Of a stretch of 64,000 bases of DNA, positions 22,132 through 34,224 are shown piece by piece. Below the pieces are notes generated by a model that saw nothing but the letters and a program-made list of their open reading frames with translations, was not told where the DNA came from and ran no database searches. The number at the start of each line of letters is the position of its first letter. The first letter of the stretch is position 1. Made by a program: the position numbers and the translations under genes. Origin of the DNA: Spirogloea muscicola (taxonomy: Eukaryota > Streptophyta > Zygnematophyceae > Spirogloeales > Spirogloeaceae); assembly GCA_009602725.1 (NCBI GenBank), contig WELB01000011.1:666652-730651 (forward strand), given 5' to 3'.

Positions 22132-25100
22132 TCTCCGTCGCGCACGCCGCCTCTCAGCCCCCGCGGCGCTGCCCAGTTCTACCCGGGCGTCGGCTTTGAC
22201 GACGTGCCGCCGCCGCTGCAGCAGCAGGGCGCAGCGCAGCTCGGCAAGCCCGCGCAGGCCGGCGGTGGAGGCGCCGGCGAGCTCGCCGGCAAGTCCGGCC
22301 ACGACCGCGCCGGCTTCGTTCTGGACACCGGCTACGGCGTCGGCGTTGCCAAGGCCGCCGACGACGGCAGCGGCTTTCTGGCGAGGAGGAGCGGCGACAA
22401 CATGGCGCAGTCGCCGGCGTCGCCCACCGGCCCCGCCGACAGCCTCGTGCCGTTGACCAAGCCCGTGCCGGACGGCCCCGAGGCGCGCCTCCGCCCCATC
22501 GACGGCCTCGCCGTGCCGCTGCAGCAGATGCAGCAGCAGGGCGGCTACCCCCAGCCAGCGTCGCTGCTGCAGGGAGGCCAGTACAACAGCGCCGTCGGCG
22601 GCGGCGGCCCCGGCAGCAATGCGGGCGCCCCCAAGGCCAGCATCCAGAGCTTTGGCTCGGACCAGCTTGCCGAGCCGGGCCGGCCATCAGGCGACGGCGG
22701 CCGCGGTGGAAGCCAGACCCCCGGCCCCAACAGCAACATCGGCGGCGGGGCTCCGCCGCCGCAGGGTGGGGTGGGAGGCGCTCACAAGGACGCGCCTAGC
22801 ACTGGCGACAATGACGGCGGCAGCGACCGCCGCGGTGGCGTCATGGGTGCCGTGGCAGCAGTGCCGGGCGCGCTGGCATCGGCAGTCGGCGTCACGGGCG
22901 CGGGCTACCTGGACGCGGAAGAGCGCCGCATTGTGGAGGCCCAACGCCGGTCCTCGGCGCCACTGGACACGCCGAGCCGCGGCGGCGTGGCTTCCGATGG
23001 CGCTGACAAGGCCTGGCGCCAGGGCCGCACCTCCACAGCGCCACAGTCAAGTGCTGCGACCCCAGGCGGTGGCAACAGGAGCCCCATGGCCCCAGCCCCG
23101 GGCGGTCCGGGTCCGGCAGAGGCGGGGCCGCCTCCCCCAAGCCAGCAGCGCGAGGCGCGCCCATTACCACCGGGAGTCGCTAATCGCTATGCGCTCAGTA
23201 GCGGCGGCGTCCCCGTGCCCGTGGATCCCAGGGACCCCAGGGCGCCAGTAGTCGCCCCAGGCGCGGCAGCAGCGGGCGCTCCAGCAGCAGCGGGCGGCGC
23301 TCCAGCACCATCGGGAGGCAACGTGCCGGACGAGGCGACGGGGTCGGCGGCGTTCGACCCCGTGGTCGTGGTCAAGGAGGTGTACCAGGAAAACAAGTTC
23401 TTTGTGCTCGCCGGCACGCTCGGCGCGGCACCCACTGTGCTGTCGGGCCTCTACTGGATCTCGGGCGTCAGCTTCACGCTGCAGATCATACTGGGCGTCA
23501 TCACCGGCGTCGCCGTCATGCTCCTCCACTTCCTCATGCAGGGCCACCGGCGCCGCGTCCGCTACCGCCGGGTGACCTACGCTGCAACACAACTCGGGGC
23601 TTATGCAAATGTTTTCTTCTTTTGAACATGTCTTACACGTTCGCAGTTGAGGTGATGCCGCTTCTTGGGCTCAGTCAGACTTTCTCAGCTGCAACCATTG
23701 ATGCGCGTGGTTGCAGGCGGTGAGGCGTGAGCAGCTGGCAACGCTGAAGCGGGAAGACATTGAGACGCTGCTCAAGATGAAGAATCTGCCGAGCTGGATC
23801 AACTTCCCCGAGTACGACAAGGCAAGTTGCAGTGTGTTTTGGCCATCCAGCACTCCCTTTACTACTTGTCAAACTTGAGGAGCTACATTGAAAGTATTAG
23901 TAATCATTGCCATCAAGATAAATTCTGAGCATTTTGTACTACTTACTATGTAGCGCCTGCTAAGAGATACTTGACTGGTTTTATGTTAGTTCTAACAGAA
24001 AAAGAGGGTGTTACAGGACTCTGCCTATAAATGATGGATGCTGCTGCTGGCTGCTCATTGACATCGCTGGCTTGTGGACTTTTCACATGGCTGCAGCTCA
24101 AGTGGCTCAACGCGTTCATCATCAAGATTTGGCCCTTTGTCAACAGGGCAGCATCGGAGTTGCTCATGAACACGGTGCAGCCGATCTTGGACCAGTACAA
24201 GATGGGCGTCATTGCCAAGATGAAGCTCAAGAGTGTGACGCTTGGTAACCACGGGCCCCGTATTGACGGTCAGTAACAGAGCTTCCCCACAAGCCTTTGG
24301 CACTCCAAGTTATGATGTTGGCATGGCTCTGTCTTGGCCAGCTGCTAATGCTTTACCCTTACTGTTACGTGTGCAGGTGTGAAGATCCTGAAGGCAGGCC
24401 CTGACGAGATTGTGATGGAGTTGATGGTGGACTGGCGACAGGGGCGGGACCAGAAGGCTGTGCTGGCGCTGGACACCCTCGTAGGGCCCGACTTCACAGT
24501 GAAGCTTAAAGACATCCGGCTTTACGGCGTGCTGCGCCTCGCCTTCAAGCCCCTCACCGAACACATGCCTGGCATTGGCGCCATCCTTGTGTCTCTGCGC
24601 GAGTCGGTGGGGCCAGCTGATGCAGATGCACTCTCACCCACAGCAGGCTGTCTTGAGCTGCGGCTTGGCTATCAATGCCATGCCTTGTGAATGTTACGAG
24701 TCAGCTTTGTCACGAAGCATTGAGAGATTGTTCAGGTCCAGTCCTGTCAAAAAGCATTGAGAGATTGTTCACGTCCAGTCCTGTCAAAGTGCTGTCTAGG
24801 GCAAGCTGGTATCTGCTCTCCGAGCACCAAATTTACTGCTAAGAGACAGTAGGCGCTCATCTGTCAATGATCATCAGAAAACAAGTTGATGCTCATTGGT
24901 CAAGTCGTAGCTTACTCCCCCGGTTGCTGACAGTGCTCACTAAACTGGTCATGGGTGCTACTGTCTTGCGCAGCCGCTTGTGGAATTTGACTTTGATGTC
25001 CTTGGCGGGAATCTTGCCGGACTGCCTGGGCTGGACGGCCTCATTGATGTGAGTACTGACCTTGACTAATTCAACTGATTTTCAATATTGGCCAGATAGT

Positions 25101-26340
25101 TCCAGCATAGCCAGTGGCTCACAAGTCTGCCATATCTTGCTTTCTGTGCATGGGATGTCGTTGTTTCGTTGCCATCTAAGCAGTTTGGTGAGCTCTGGTT
25201 GCCGTGCAGAACATTATCAGAACCGCAGTTGAGGACATGCTGGTGTACCCGAATCGCATTGTGGTGCCCATTGTGCCTGGCGACTACAAGTAAGACAACA
25301 AGCCTGCCCTTGACAGTTGGTTCAGATTAAGTGCTATGGGCAGCTGACATTGCTTAAAGGATGGAAGTCTCTTGCAGTGCTCAGTTGCTGCCCAGGTTGA
25401 GAGACATGTACACGCTATTGCAGGTGGCTGGAGCTGAGGCCCATTGGGCAGCTTGACGTCACCCTCATTGAGGCAAAAGGGCTCCCCAAGACCGACGTCA
25501 TTGGGAGCTGCGACCCATATGCCCTTATCTATGTGCGCCAGAAGCAGGGGAAGATCAAGCGCAGCACCACCAAGCACAAGAACCAGACTCCGATTTGGAA
25601 TGAGGGCTTCTTTGTGGAGGTCTGTGACCCTCTGGCTCCTTGCTCTTCCACTTGCGCACCAACTGGCAAGCAGGTCATTGCGTCTCACCTTTAGTTGCCT
25701 GCCACCACATATGTCTTCTGTGAAAATGCTGAGACCAATACCTTGCTGCTTGCAGGCCGAAGACCTTGAGTCGCAGTGCCTGAACATCCGCATGATGGAC
25801 GATGAGCGGGTGGAGAGGGCAGAGATGATTGGCATTGCAGAACTGCCACTCTCACAAGTAAGCACATTGATTTGGTCGCAACTTGTACTACGTACTGCCA
25901 ATTTGCGTGGCCATGTTTCTCTGCAGACAAAATTGCAGACTCGCTGCATAGGAGTGCCATTCGGCTATGCAAAGCTATGGAGATTTGTTGTCGACTTTCT
26001 TCATTTGATTGCAACCCCATATGGGCCAGCTCTAACCTGCACTAGCAACCTTGCAATCCTGCAGCTCCAGCCCAACATGCCAGCAGACATGTGGCTGGAC
26101 CTCAAGAATGACCCCAAGAATCCAGAGAGCAAGGTGAAAGGCCAGGTGCACATCAATGTTGTCTACAAGCCATACACAGAGGCGAACCAGCGAAAGGAGG
26201 AGGAAGTGACAGTCAGCCAAGAGGAGGAGGCTGCAGGTGCTAAGGAAGCAAAAAGTGGAGGTGCCAAGCGGCGGGGCAAGCAACCGGACAAGAATGAGGA
26301 GGGCGGGAATGTTGCCGTGGCTGGCCATGAGTATGAGTGA
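22132..26340 (+). CDS. synaptotagmin-like SMP-C2 membrane-tethering protein, 5' partial
   Basis: Plant-type synaptotagmin/extended-synaptotagmin: an ER protein that tethers ER to plasma membrane and moves lipids through its SMP domain. The visible first exon (to 23571) encodes about 400 residues of Pro-, Gly- and Gln-rich disordered sequence and then a hydrophobic hairpin (VLAGTLGAAPTVLSGLYWIS, then FTLQIILGVITGVAVMLLHF). The SMP domain spans exons 23717-23821 (NLPSWINFPEYDK), 24097-24268 (WLNAFIIKIWPFVNRAA), 24377-24606 (DFTVKLKDIRLYGVLRLAF), 24974-25048 and about 25210-25289 (MLVYPNRIVVPIVPGDYK). One C2 domain follows from about 25424 (GQLDVTLIEAKGLPKTD, SCDPYALIYV), keeping Asp residues typical of Ca2+ loops (KTDVIGSCDPY, MMDDE). 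A charged tail ends at 26340. The long disordered N-terminus is unusual for plant SYTs, which start close to the membrane segment. The intron at 23822 has a GC donor. Confidence 0.88.
24715..24788. repeat. 37-bp tandem duplication in a synaptotagmin intron
   Basis: The unit beginning AAGCATTGAGAGATTGTTCA is present twice head to tail, at 24715 and 24752, with a single clear difference (CAGGTCC versus CACGTCC). It is intronic and probably a recent replication slip. Confidence 0.85.
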
Positions 26341-27199
26341 AATCCCAGCGGTCTTACCACTGCCACTGGTTTGGACGCTCGAATACATTTGAGAGCAGCA
26401 TTTGAGGGGCTCCTGTGACTTGCATGTGATAGGACACCGTTGAGCAGTCATGTTGGGTGTAGCCCATTATCAGTAGGCCGTTATCCTTGTATGGGTTACC
26501 CTTAAATGTGAGGCTGGACAGCAGCCTGGGCAGCAGCCCTACCCAGGACAACAATAACTTCTAGCACCTGCTTGTCTCGGTCACTCTGCGTGCGTGTTCG
26601 AAGCTCGAATGTGTGATGCTGTGGATGCTGAGGGGAGTGGGATGCGTTAAAAACATTGGTGCACGCGGACCTCAGTAAAATTCTTGCTAGATTATCCTTG
26701 CGTTTCTGATCTTCATTTCCAGTAGAGAGCAGCCCCACACGTCCGATGAAGGCCATCAGTAGCAGGCTTCGTGAGCAAGCTATTTTGTCTTACCCAAAGA
26801 GTGCAGATCCTCTAAAAGCCACGGAGACACATCCAGTTAGGCAGGTTGGCATCTATAATTCCCACTGTTTTCACAACACCGGCAGACAGAGGGTAACTCA
26901 GCAAGCCTGCTCAAGGCGAGTATTTTCAGGTGGGCAAACGGTTGAGGTTCTCCCCGCCTGAGTATGGCTAGCTACTGTTGCTGTTGGATTCCATTGTTAA
27001 GCCTGCACGTTCATGAATGACGAATAGCTATGTGTTGGCCTCAGCCTTCCTGAAGGATCGGATGAGGGAAGCTGAGAAGTAGCTCTATAAGTGGGCGAGT
27101 GGCTGTTTCAGATTTTAAGTGATGGCCACAACCTGAGTACACGTGTGACATTGACAAAAACGTATCTCCCTTTAATCCGCTTAAGCTGCTCCAGATTTA
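26341..27199. other. convergent intergenic stretch, no gene seen
   Basis: Lies between the synaptotagmin stop and the kinase stop, which face each other. The open frames are short and unlike known families. I see only probable 3' UTR sequence. Confidence 0.5.
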
Positions 27200-29773
27200 T
27201 CAGCACTGCAAATAATTCATCTGCAAGGAACCCATGGTAGCAACGATATGCGACATGTCTATGCGATGCTCTGCGTTGTCTCTAACACAGAGGGCAGCGA
27301 GGTGGGCCACTATGCTGAACTCATGCGGTGCCATCTCCTTCTGCTCAATACAGCATCAAAGCACGTCTCGGAGTGGAAGATTAGAAACAGTGGAGTCCAA
27401 AGAGGCGGCGTGCCTGTAAGGTCCAGGTAGAATGGGTATTGGAGTGTGGGGTGTGTAACATTACCTGCAGCTGTGCATCAACCATCTGCAGAAGCTGGCA
27501 GTGATCTGACAAGAAGGGGAAGTGTGCACTTGGTGCCTCCTTCATCTTCTCTGGTGGCTTGCCCATGTCCTCCAGCGTCCTCCCAGTGAGCAGCTCAAGG
27601 AGCAATAGGCCGTAGCTGTACACATCACTTGCTGGGCTGGCCTCCTGCAGATTGCTGCCACGAAGCTCTGGAGCTGCCCATCAAGCGATTGAAGGATGTA
27701 TAGCACACGAAGCAGGTGTCAACGGGTATACCTGAATTGAACCGTTCAAGCACCTAGCACTTCAGACGGCAAGCTATGTAGTGGGACAAGCTACTGATAA
27801 TCATCATCAGTAATCAAAACACACATCCTCGCGTGGTTGCCAAGGAGAGCAAGAGGCACCTAAACGGGATGGGCTCCAGGCCTGGTATATGCCACGCTTC
27901 AGAAGAAGCTGGTAGCTGTAGCCACCCAGCTTGGCTCGGTTGTCCTCAGTGATGTAAATATTCTCAGGTCTGATGTCTGTATGAACGAGGGGAGGCGTGC
28001 TCTGCAAATGACAGGTATGAAACATGCTTGAAAAGAGTCATATTTATTTATTGTACTGACAGCGAGTGCTGCGGTCAGTCTCTTCATGGAGCGCGTGCAG
28101 CCAGCTCTTCTACACTCGCTGCAATGCAATGGAAGCTATAGCAACTCCGTTTAAGGTCGCCAATGCGTCATCATCGCAACACACGGGGAGCTACATCAAC
28201 AAGGAGAGGAACGGAAGAATAATTGCAGACGGTGGGAAGTCTACCCTGTGAAGCACATCAATGGCTTCAGCAACATCGAGCGCCACACGCAGTCGACCAT
28301 TCCAGCCGAGCAGCAGGCCCTCCGTGTCTGCTTTAGGATGTAACAAATGCTCCAGCGAGCCTATACAAGCAATAAGCTCAAGGAAGTTCAGCAGATCGCC
28401 TATCGTAAGTTTTCCACTTACTGATCTGTTCTTAGCTCCAGTGTTCACACCGCCCAGCTCTGTGCAAATCAATGCGCGATGGAAATTTTGAACACAAGTG
28501 ATAGTGGCGGTGGCAAGCCGCTTCTGCTACCTCCAATGCAGAGTTCGTGCACAAGGAGCCTTTCTTGGTAATGAACACAGTAGCCTTTCAATCTGAGAAT
28601 GTTCGGATGACGCAAGCTCGCCAGTCGCTGCATGTTGCTGAAGAAGCTCTTGTCAACCGGCCAAAGAGCTGCAGAGAGGTTGATTGGCTCCAGTCTTGTC
28701 ACAGCTACGACCTGCAGGGTGCCAGGGTGACTGTATTTCAGCAGGGGTTGTAGAGACACTTGCCCAAGCAAGCCCGTCTGTGCTTCGCTGACTGACAGAC
28801 ACTCATGAGCGTCAAGCATAACAACCTGCAGTCTCTGTAAGTCCAGTGAACAAGGAAAGGTGATGATCCTTTGGAGCATTTTTAGCTGACCAATGAGAGC
28901 TTTGCAAATATAATGCTGGCTAGTACTGTGGACAGTTTGGTGCCCCATGCATGATAATCTGCCTGAGCTTGACAGTCACGAGCTGCTTGAAAGCACCATG
29001 GCTGAGTGTATGCCCACCTGGCCTTCAGGCAGATGGCATCTGTAGATACGGCCGTACATCCAGGGCCCCAGGAGATGTGTCTTCCTGCTGAAAGCCTCCG
29101 TGCCATACTGCGCACAATGCCCGATAGGAAGACATGGCCAGCCATATGCAGTACTCAACGTCTCCTAGATGGTGTCGACTTAGCCAGGCATCCATGCAGG
29201 GGTGAATGGTAATCATGGAGGTCTGCATCAGGCGGCGATTCGGCTCGGCTGACAGCTGGCCGGACTAGCTGGCCGAAATCAAGCGAAGGTCAGTTAAGGC
29301 CAGGCAAACTACAAGGACTGCACCGCCAGCCATGGTGCCGAGCGACAAACTGATGGATTGCCGGTGCGACCAAGCTAGCGAGGATGGAAGGCCACATATG
29401 TGCAGTCAGCTCAATGGGGCGCGATACCTGGAGGTCGTGGTAGGCGAAGCTGGTCAGCTCCCCGGCTCCGGCCTCCGCCAGCTGCGCTTCGGAGCCGGAG
29501 GAAGGCGCGACGCGAGCGCTTGCAGCGCGCCTGAAGCTTCGTGAGCCTGCGCCGCCTGCCGAAACTCTGCGCGCTGCCCGTGGCCGCTTGGGCCACCACC
29601 AGAAGAGCAGGCACGCCGCGACCGTCACGGCCAGCGCCGCGGACGCCGCGAGCGTGGGCGCCAGCGGCAGGGCCGCCAGCCAGGCCGCGGCGAGCCAGGG
29701 CCGGGCTTCGTGCCGTGGCGGATTCTGCGGCTGCGACGGCANTGGCGATGCCGACGGCGGCGGCGGCGTCGGC

Positions 29774-29804
<31 letters not shown>

Positions 29805-29877
29805 GCTGGCTGGCCAGCTGCAGGCCGGAGCGGCGGGGAGGTGGGGGAGGTGGCCGTTGATATAGGTGGCAACGCAA
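27200..29877 (-). CDS. receptor-like protein kinase, predicted pseudokinase
   Basis: Single-pass receptor-like protein of the RLK/Pelle type. Exon 1 (29877 to about 29428) encodes a short Pro-rich ectodomain (runs of PPPP) and one membrane helix (PTLAASAALAVTVAACLLFW) with a basic stop-transfer. Kinase exons: about 29110-29025 (LLGPWMYGRIYRCHLPEG), about 28850-28470 (VAVTRLEPINLS, LASLRHPNILRLKGYC), about 28472-28240 (SLEHLLHP, RVALDVAEAIDVLH), about 28010-27895 (LVHTDIRPENIYI, RAKLGGYSYQLL), about 27670-27460 (PELRGS, SDVYSYGLLLLELLTGR) and about 27340-27200 (AHLAALCVRDNAEHRIDM, final C-lobe). Three catalytic signatures are altered: the VAVK lysine reads VAVT, DFG reads GGY, and the Gly loop reads GPWMYG. 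HRD reads HTD, keeping the aspartate, and the PEN asparagine is kept. It is therefore probably a signalling scaffold rather than an active kinase. The start codon is uncertain, and one N lies in exon 1 at 29742. Confidence 0.82.
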
Positions 29878-30473
29878 ACGGCACCAGGCCCGCTGACGGT
29901 GCGCCGTCTACTCTGCCGGCCCTTCCGCCTCGCCAGTAGCCGGTCCCCATCCTGCCAGCTGTGTGCCGCTCCCTCCCGTCTTCACGTCGCCGAGCAGCAC
30001 GTTCATGATGGATGCCATGCGACTGGTCGACCACCACACCCATGCTTTGACACAGCAATAACATATGGCGTATGTACATTTACACAATGTGCTCTGCATC
30101 TCTTGCATGCGCGACCTGCAATTTTGTCAGCTGTCAGCAAGGTCTAGCAAGACTTAACAAATATCTAGGCGCTGCCACTGAAGCGTCTTTCAAAGGAGCT
30201 GCAACGTTCATACCCAATGTGTAAGCATGTAGTGCCACAGTGCACCAGGTATCACGACTATTATGATAGTATTGTCATGTTATATAATGTGGTCATATAA
30301 ATGTGGTAAATGTTACCTGTTAGGAGCTACTGACATGTGCTTTCAAGAGCTTGAGATAAGTGCTACCAGTTGAGCTACACGCTACCATAAGGCTATGGAG
30401 CGGGCACAAGGTGTCGTGAATGGCAATGCAATTCCAGGATAGCACCAGTTAGTAGATTGGCCCCACGGGCCGG
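29878..30473. other. upstream region of the kinase gene
   Basis: About 600 bases between two minus-strand genes. It should contain the kinase promoter and the 3' UTR of the membrane-protein gene. The part near 30220-30320 is AT-rich with ATATAA-like words, but I cannot name a specific site. Confidence 0.4.
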
Positions 30474-32517
30474 TCAGGCTGCCCAATAAACAAGCATTGC
30501 CGCCGACAGTAAGGCCATTGACTCATCGAGCTGGTTCTGGGCAAGGAAGAGGACAGCCCATGTGAGCAGCCCAGCAGCCAGTCCATGCCGACAACTTGTC
30601 ACAAGCTTCGAAGAGTTTGATGGCTGAAAGTCAGGCCAGAACATGTCTAGTGTTTGAAAAGGCTGCTGTGAAGTGATCCCAAATGTTTGTCGAGTACCTC
30701 CTGGCGACTGCAGCATGTGGTCACATGGGTCAGAGCTGCGAGCGTAGCACGGCTCGCTTGAGTACCGATCAATATGACTAGATCTAGCATGTTACGTGTG
30801 CCAAAGTGCAGGTCTAAGCATGCGGAAAAGTTGCGACCAGTCCTTATCGATGTTTGCCTGCTTGCAGGTGGGCTACATTTCCAAGATCTCTATTGCGGTG
30901 GGTCTGCTTCATGGAAAGCAAGGTAAGAGATAGTATGCATACCTGAACAGGCCCAAAATTAAAGCTGCTCTGGTATGCCACCTCTTCATGAGCATATATT
31001 GGAGTCGTTTGCTGTCGGACTACAATCTCTCTCTTTGATGCACTGCTCCTGGGTTACACTCTTTAAGATGTACTCTGCGAGATGATCATGGCAAAGCGAG
31101 CTTCAGGTCCATAGGGCTGTATGCTGAAAGCCACATGAATCTTGGGAGTGTTTATACGAAAATATGCATCTCATTATTGACTGCAATAGAAGATCAGAAT
31201 TTGCACACTAGACGTCATAAGTAAGCTGGCAGTGGTTCTGCCATATACATGTACGTGGTATTGAGGAGGATTTGCCACTGCTAACTCTAAACGATGCTTA
31301 CCTGTCAGGAAAAGGCCCAGAACCTCGCATGGAAGGCTTGGCTCCAGAAAGGTGTGGTAGAGTGCCACCATTGACAACGCTCTGGCTAGGAGGGACAGTC
31401 CCACCTTATGCGAAGTCTCTGAAGAGCGACTTTTCCAATGCATCTTGTAATCTGGCTTGATTTGTCCTTCACTCCAAGCGAGATGACAGTCCGCCTGGAG
31501 TGGTGTCAGCAAAGGGGTCTCAGCTAACCTACGAACACTAGACATATTTTGCCTGGGTCCTTCCAGTCCAGGGCTGACAGGCTCAGCCATGCTGTTTGAT
31601 ACTTGTACTTCGCAGTCGCTAACAAGATCAGGTCTGGATTTGATCTGAGCTCTCTTCTGAAGTCTCGGGCTCTCAAGGAGGAACTTGTCTTCATCATCTT
31701 GCAAGTTCGTCCTAGTGGAATTTGACCTTCAACACAGTGAACACCCATGCTTGACGTCACTGTTAGGAGGTGCTATCATGGCTGCTAGCAAGCTGGTGAT
31801 TCTCTGTCAATATGAAGCTATTTCACGACTCCTGTCCACCAAGGAAAGACCCGTCGGTAGTTGATCCCATGATCTCTAGACGCATTCAGGACTGAGGTCG
31901 GGTATTCATGCTGACTGATAGACATCACATGGGTGAGCACCAAGTGGAGATGCAGAGCTGCTAGTAGTGATGCAGACTAAGCAAGGCATAGAGTTCAAGT
32001 TAAGAGATGACTAGTCCTTGATACTAGCATGCACCTGACAGCTCTCACTAGCACGTGAGCCGGCTGCCGATTCACAGCGAAGACAGCCACGTTGTTCTTA
32101 CCTCAAAGCAGCAGGCGACCTGCTCTTGTGCCAGCTGCATCGTAGACATCCTTTTGGAATCACAGCTGTCAGGCCTGTAGTACACTCGGAAGGCTGCGTA
32201 CATGACCGCCGCAGCGACGGCAGACACTGGGCCTGTCGCTGCTGCGGCTGGCTGAGCGTACTGGCAGCAGAGGTGGCGGCCAGGGCGACCGAGTGTCCCG
32301 CCATGTTGATTGCGTGCAGGCAGCCTCTGACGCTGAAGTTGACGCCCTTGACCAGCCGGCCCATGGAGCTCCTCATCGCTTGGGCAGGCAGGGCGCATAG
32401 GCCCTGCAGCTTCGTGAAGGGACGCTGCAGCCTCTCCAGCTTGAATCTGGTGGCGGCCGCCATGTTGCCTGCCGCCACATGAAGCTGGTGCTGCCTGCCG
32501 AGCGACACCTGAGCCAT
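30474..32517 (-). CDS. unassigned membrane protein (tentative gene model)
   Basis: I do not recognise the family. Three minus-strand pieces look coding and have splice borders. The first (32517 to about 32103) starts MAQVSLGRQHQLHVAAGN and runs through a mildly hydrophobic region, then ALAATSAASTL; near 32240 the better reading changes frame (VSAVAAAVMYAAFRVYYRPD) and ends at a good donor (GAG/GTAAGA), so a small unseen intron or a base error may lie there. The second (about 31490-31309) reads LARALSMVALYHTFLEPSLP between clean AG and GT borders. The third (about 30629-30474) reads GLLTWAVLFLAQNQLDESMA and ends LVYWAA at the stop. Two or three membrane helices are likely. Joining the pieces into one gene is my inference. 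Confidence 0.4.
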
Positions 32518-33050
32518 CAGGCTTGGCCACTGCTACTTAAGGACGACGCTGGCTCGGCATGCCCGAGCAGGGCTAGCATAGAGGAGCATTTGCTGCAAGC
32601 TAAGCGTGCTGACCTCGGTCGTCCAGGCTGGTGATGCGCCGCACCAGGAATCGTCGCGGCACTCTGAGAGGAGGCTGTGTGGCCAGCAAGAGGAGCGCAC
32701 GCGCACCAGCCTGCCACAGCCGCGTGCGCCACCGACGACGGCAGGAGTAAGCTCTGCATCGTCATCGAGCGTGCTAATTACAATATTCCTTCGGAATCCT
32801 GCACTGGCGCGGCTGGGAGCGCAGGCTGAGAGAGGCGCGAGAGCGGCTGGCGGCGAGCTGCGCGGCTTTCTGGTAGGATCCGGCTTCGAAGCCGAGCGCT
32901 CCAAGGATGAGCCCCGCGGCCCGAGGCCCGCAGCTGCAGCGAGCCGGCGCCGGCGCGCCGGCTGCGGCGCGGGCGAGTCCGGCAGAGGCGGGAGTCAGGG
33001 ACTTGACGTCGAGCGGGCGCGGCTGAGTGCTGCANAGCGTCAGATCACCG

Positions 33051-33087
<37 letters not shown>

Positions 33088-33162
33088 GACGTGACGCGCC
33101 GCGCCCTCCTGCGGCGCCACGTGGCAGGCGTGACTCGGGCGGGCGGGATCCTTGCTGCCTCT
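32518..33162. other. GC-rich interval, no certain gene
   Basis: Upstream of the unassigned membrane-protein gene. It contains a GGC run at about 33053-33085 beside an N at 33035. Open frames on both strands are dominated by Ala, Arg and Gly and resemble no family. It is plausibly a CpG-rich promoter or 5' leader. Confidence 0.4.
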
Positions 33163-33449
33163 GAAAGGGCTCGCCCATTGAGGATAGGGGCTGGACAAGC
33201 CAGCCCAAAAAAGAATGAACAAAGAACGAGAAGGGGGCCCTGTCCAGGGGACCCACTTCCAGGACCCTAGCCTCTCTGATTTGCGGCTGCTTAGCAGGGG
33301 TTACTGAGTAATTTGTAGCTGCTTTCTTTCTTTGTGTGCTTTGGTTTCTTAGCACTTCCTCTGGCTTCCTCTGGCCCCCTTCTCGTTCTTTGTTCATTCT
33401 TTTTTGGGCTGGCTTGTCCAGCCCCTATCCTCAATGGGCGAGCCCTTTC
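33163..33449. repeat. 77-bp perfect inverted repeat enclosing a LINE 3' coding end
   Basis: Bases 33163-33239 and 33373-33449 are perfect inverted copies. The right arm is the usual tail that follows the LINE stop codon in this window (CCCCTTCTCGTTCTTTGTTC, then a GGGCTGG-CTTGT-CCAGCCC stem-loop at 33406-33424, then CAATGGGCGAGC). The 133-base centre holds the end of the LINE reading frame (CTGCTTAGCAGGGGTTACTGA) and the start of its 3' UTR. Confidence 0.9.
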
Positions 33450-34224
33450 TTCGCTGCTCCGCCTGCCTAGCCTGTGGCTCCGCTAACACAGTGACGAACT
33501 TCGTTCTTTCTTTTCTGGGCTGCCATAAAACAGCCATCGCCTGCGGTGGATGGAGAGTCTTCTTCCCATTGTGACCATCCTCTGTAGGCACCTGGCCGGC
33601 TTTCACAGCCGCTGCTTCGGTCTTGCAGCCGCGTACTTCCTGCTCCCCGCATCGTTTATTGACTGCGACCACAAGTTGCTGCATTGTGTCTACTGGGCGG
33701 TCGGCTAAGCAGCATAAGGTGTACACCCGTAGATGTGCTTGTCCGTTTACTCGGCCCTCAGGCCCTCCACCCCTACGTCTTGCCCCCGGTCGCTCTCAAG
33801 CGGCTCCTCCCCGCACCACCTCTGGAGCGCCATACCACATCATCCAGAGCGCCAGACGAGGCTCGATTTGCCCTTCTATCGCTCATGATCGTCCTTGCAG
33901 ACGGGGGGTGTAGGGACCGAAGCCTCCTCTAGCCTGTACTCAAGGTGGATAAAATTATGAGCTATCAGTCAGTGCAAACAGAGCAGTCAAGGCCGCACCA
34001 AATGTAGCAAGCAGCTCCAGATGTTTTCTGACTAACTTATTCTTGCTACCCAGTACAAAGAAGGAGGACATCTGTACCGCTGCCGTACGATCGTGCCGAC
34101 CTCCGTGCACGTGCAAGACTGCCTGCCGGCCGCCCCCTGCTCTACGACTTTCGGCGGCGGCAGCCCCCCTCGGTTTCGCGAGCAGCTGCCCGGCCCGGGG
34201 GGCCGCCGCTCCCTGTCTTGGATG
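33450..34224. other. repeat-derived or non-coding sequence
   Basis: Lies between two LINE-tail copies. The open frames are short and unrelated to known families. No gene is seen. Confidence 0.4.

Noticed and set aside
20812-22302. Very long frames through the N block at 21351-22131
   Set aside because: The Ns contribute about 260 undefined codons; only the parts that match PLAC8 or synaptotagmin exons are supported.
30869-30925. Possible plus-strand mini-exon reading GYISKISIAVGLLHGKQ
   Set aside because: It has good splice borders but no other plus-strand exon nearby to join to.
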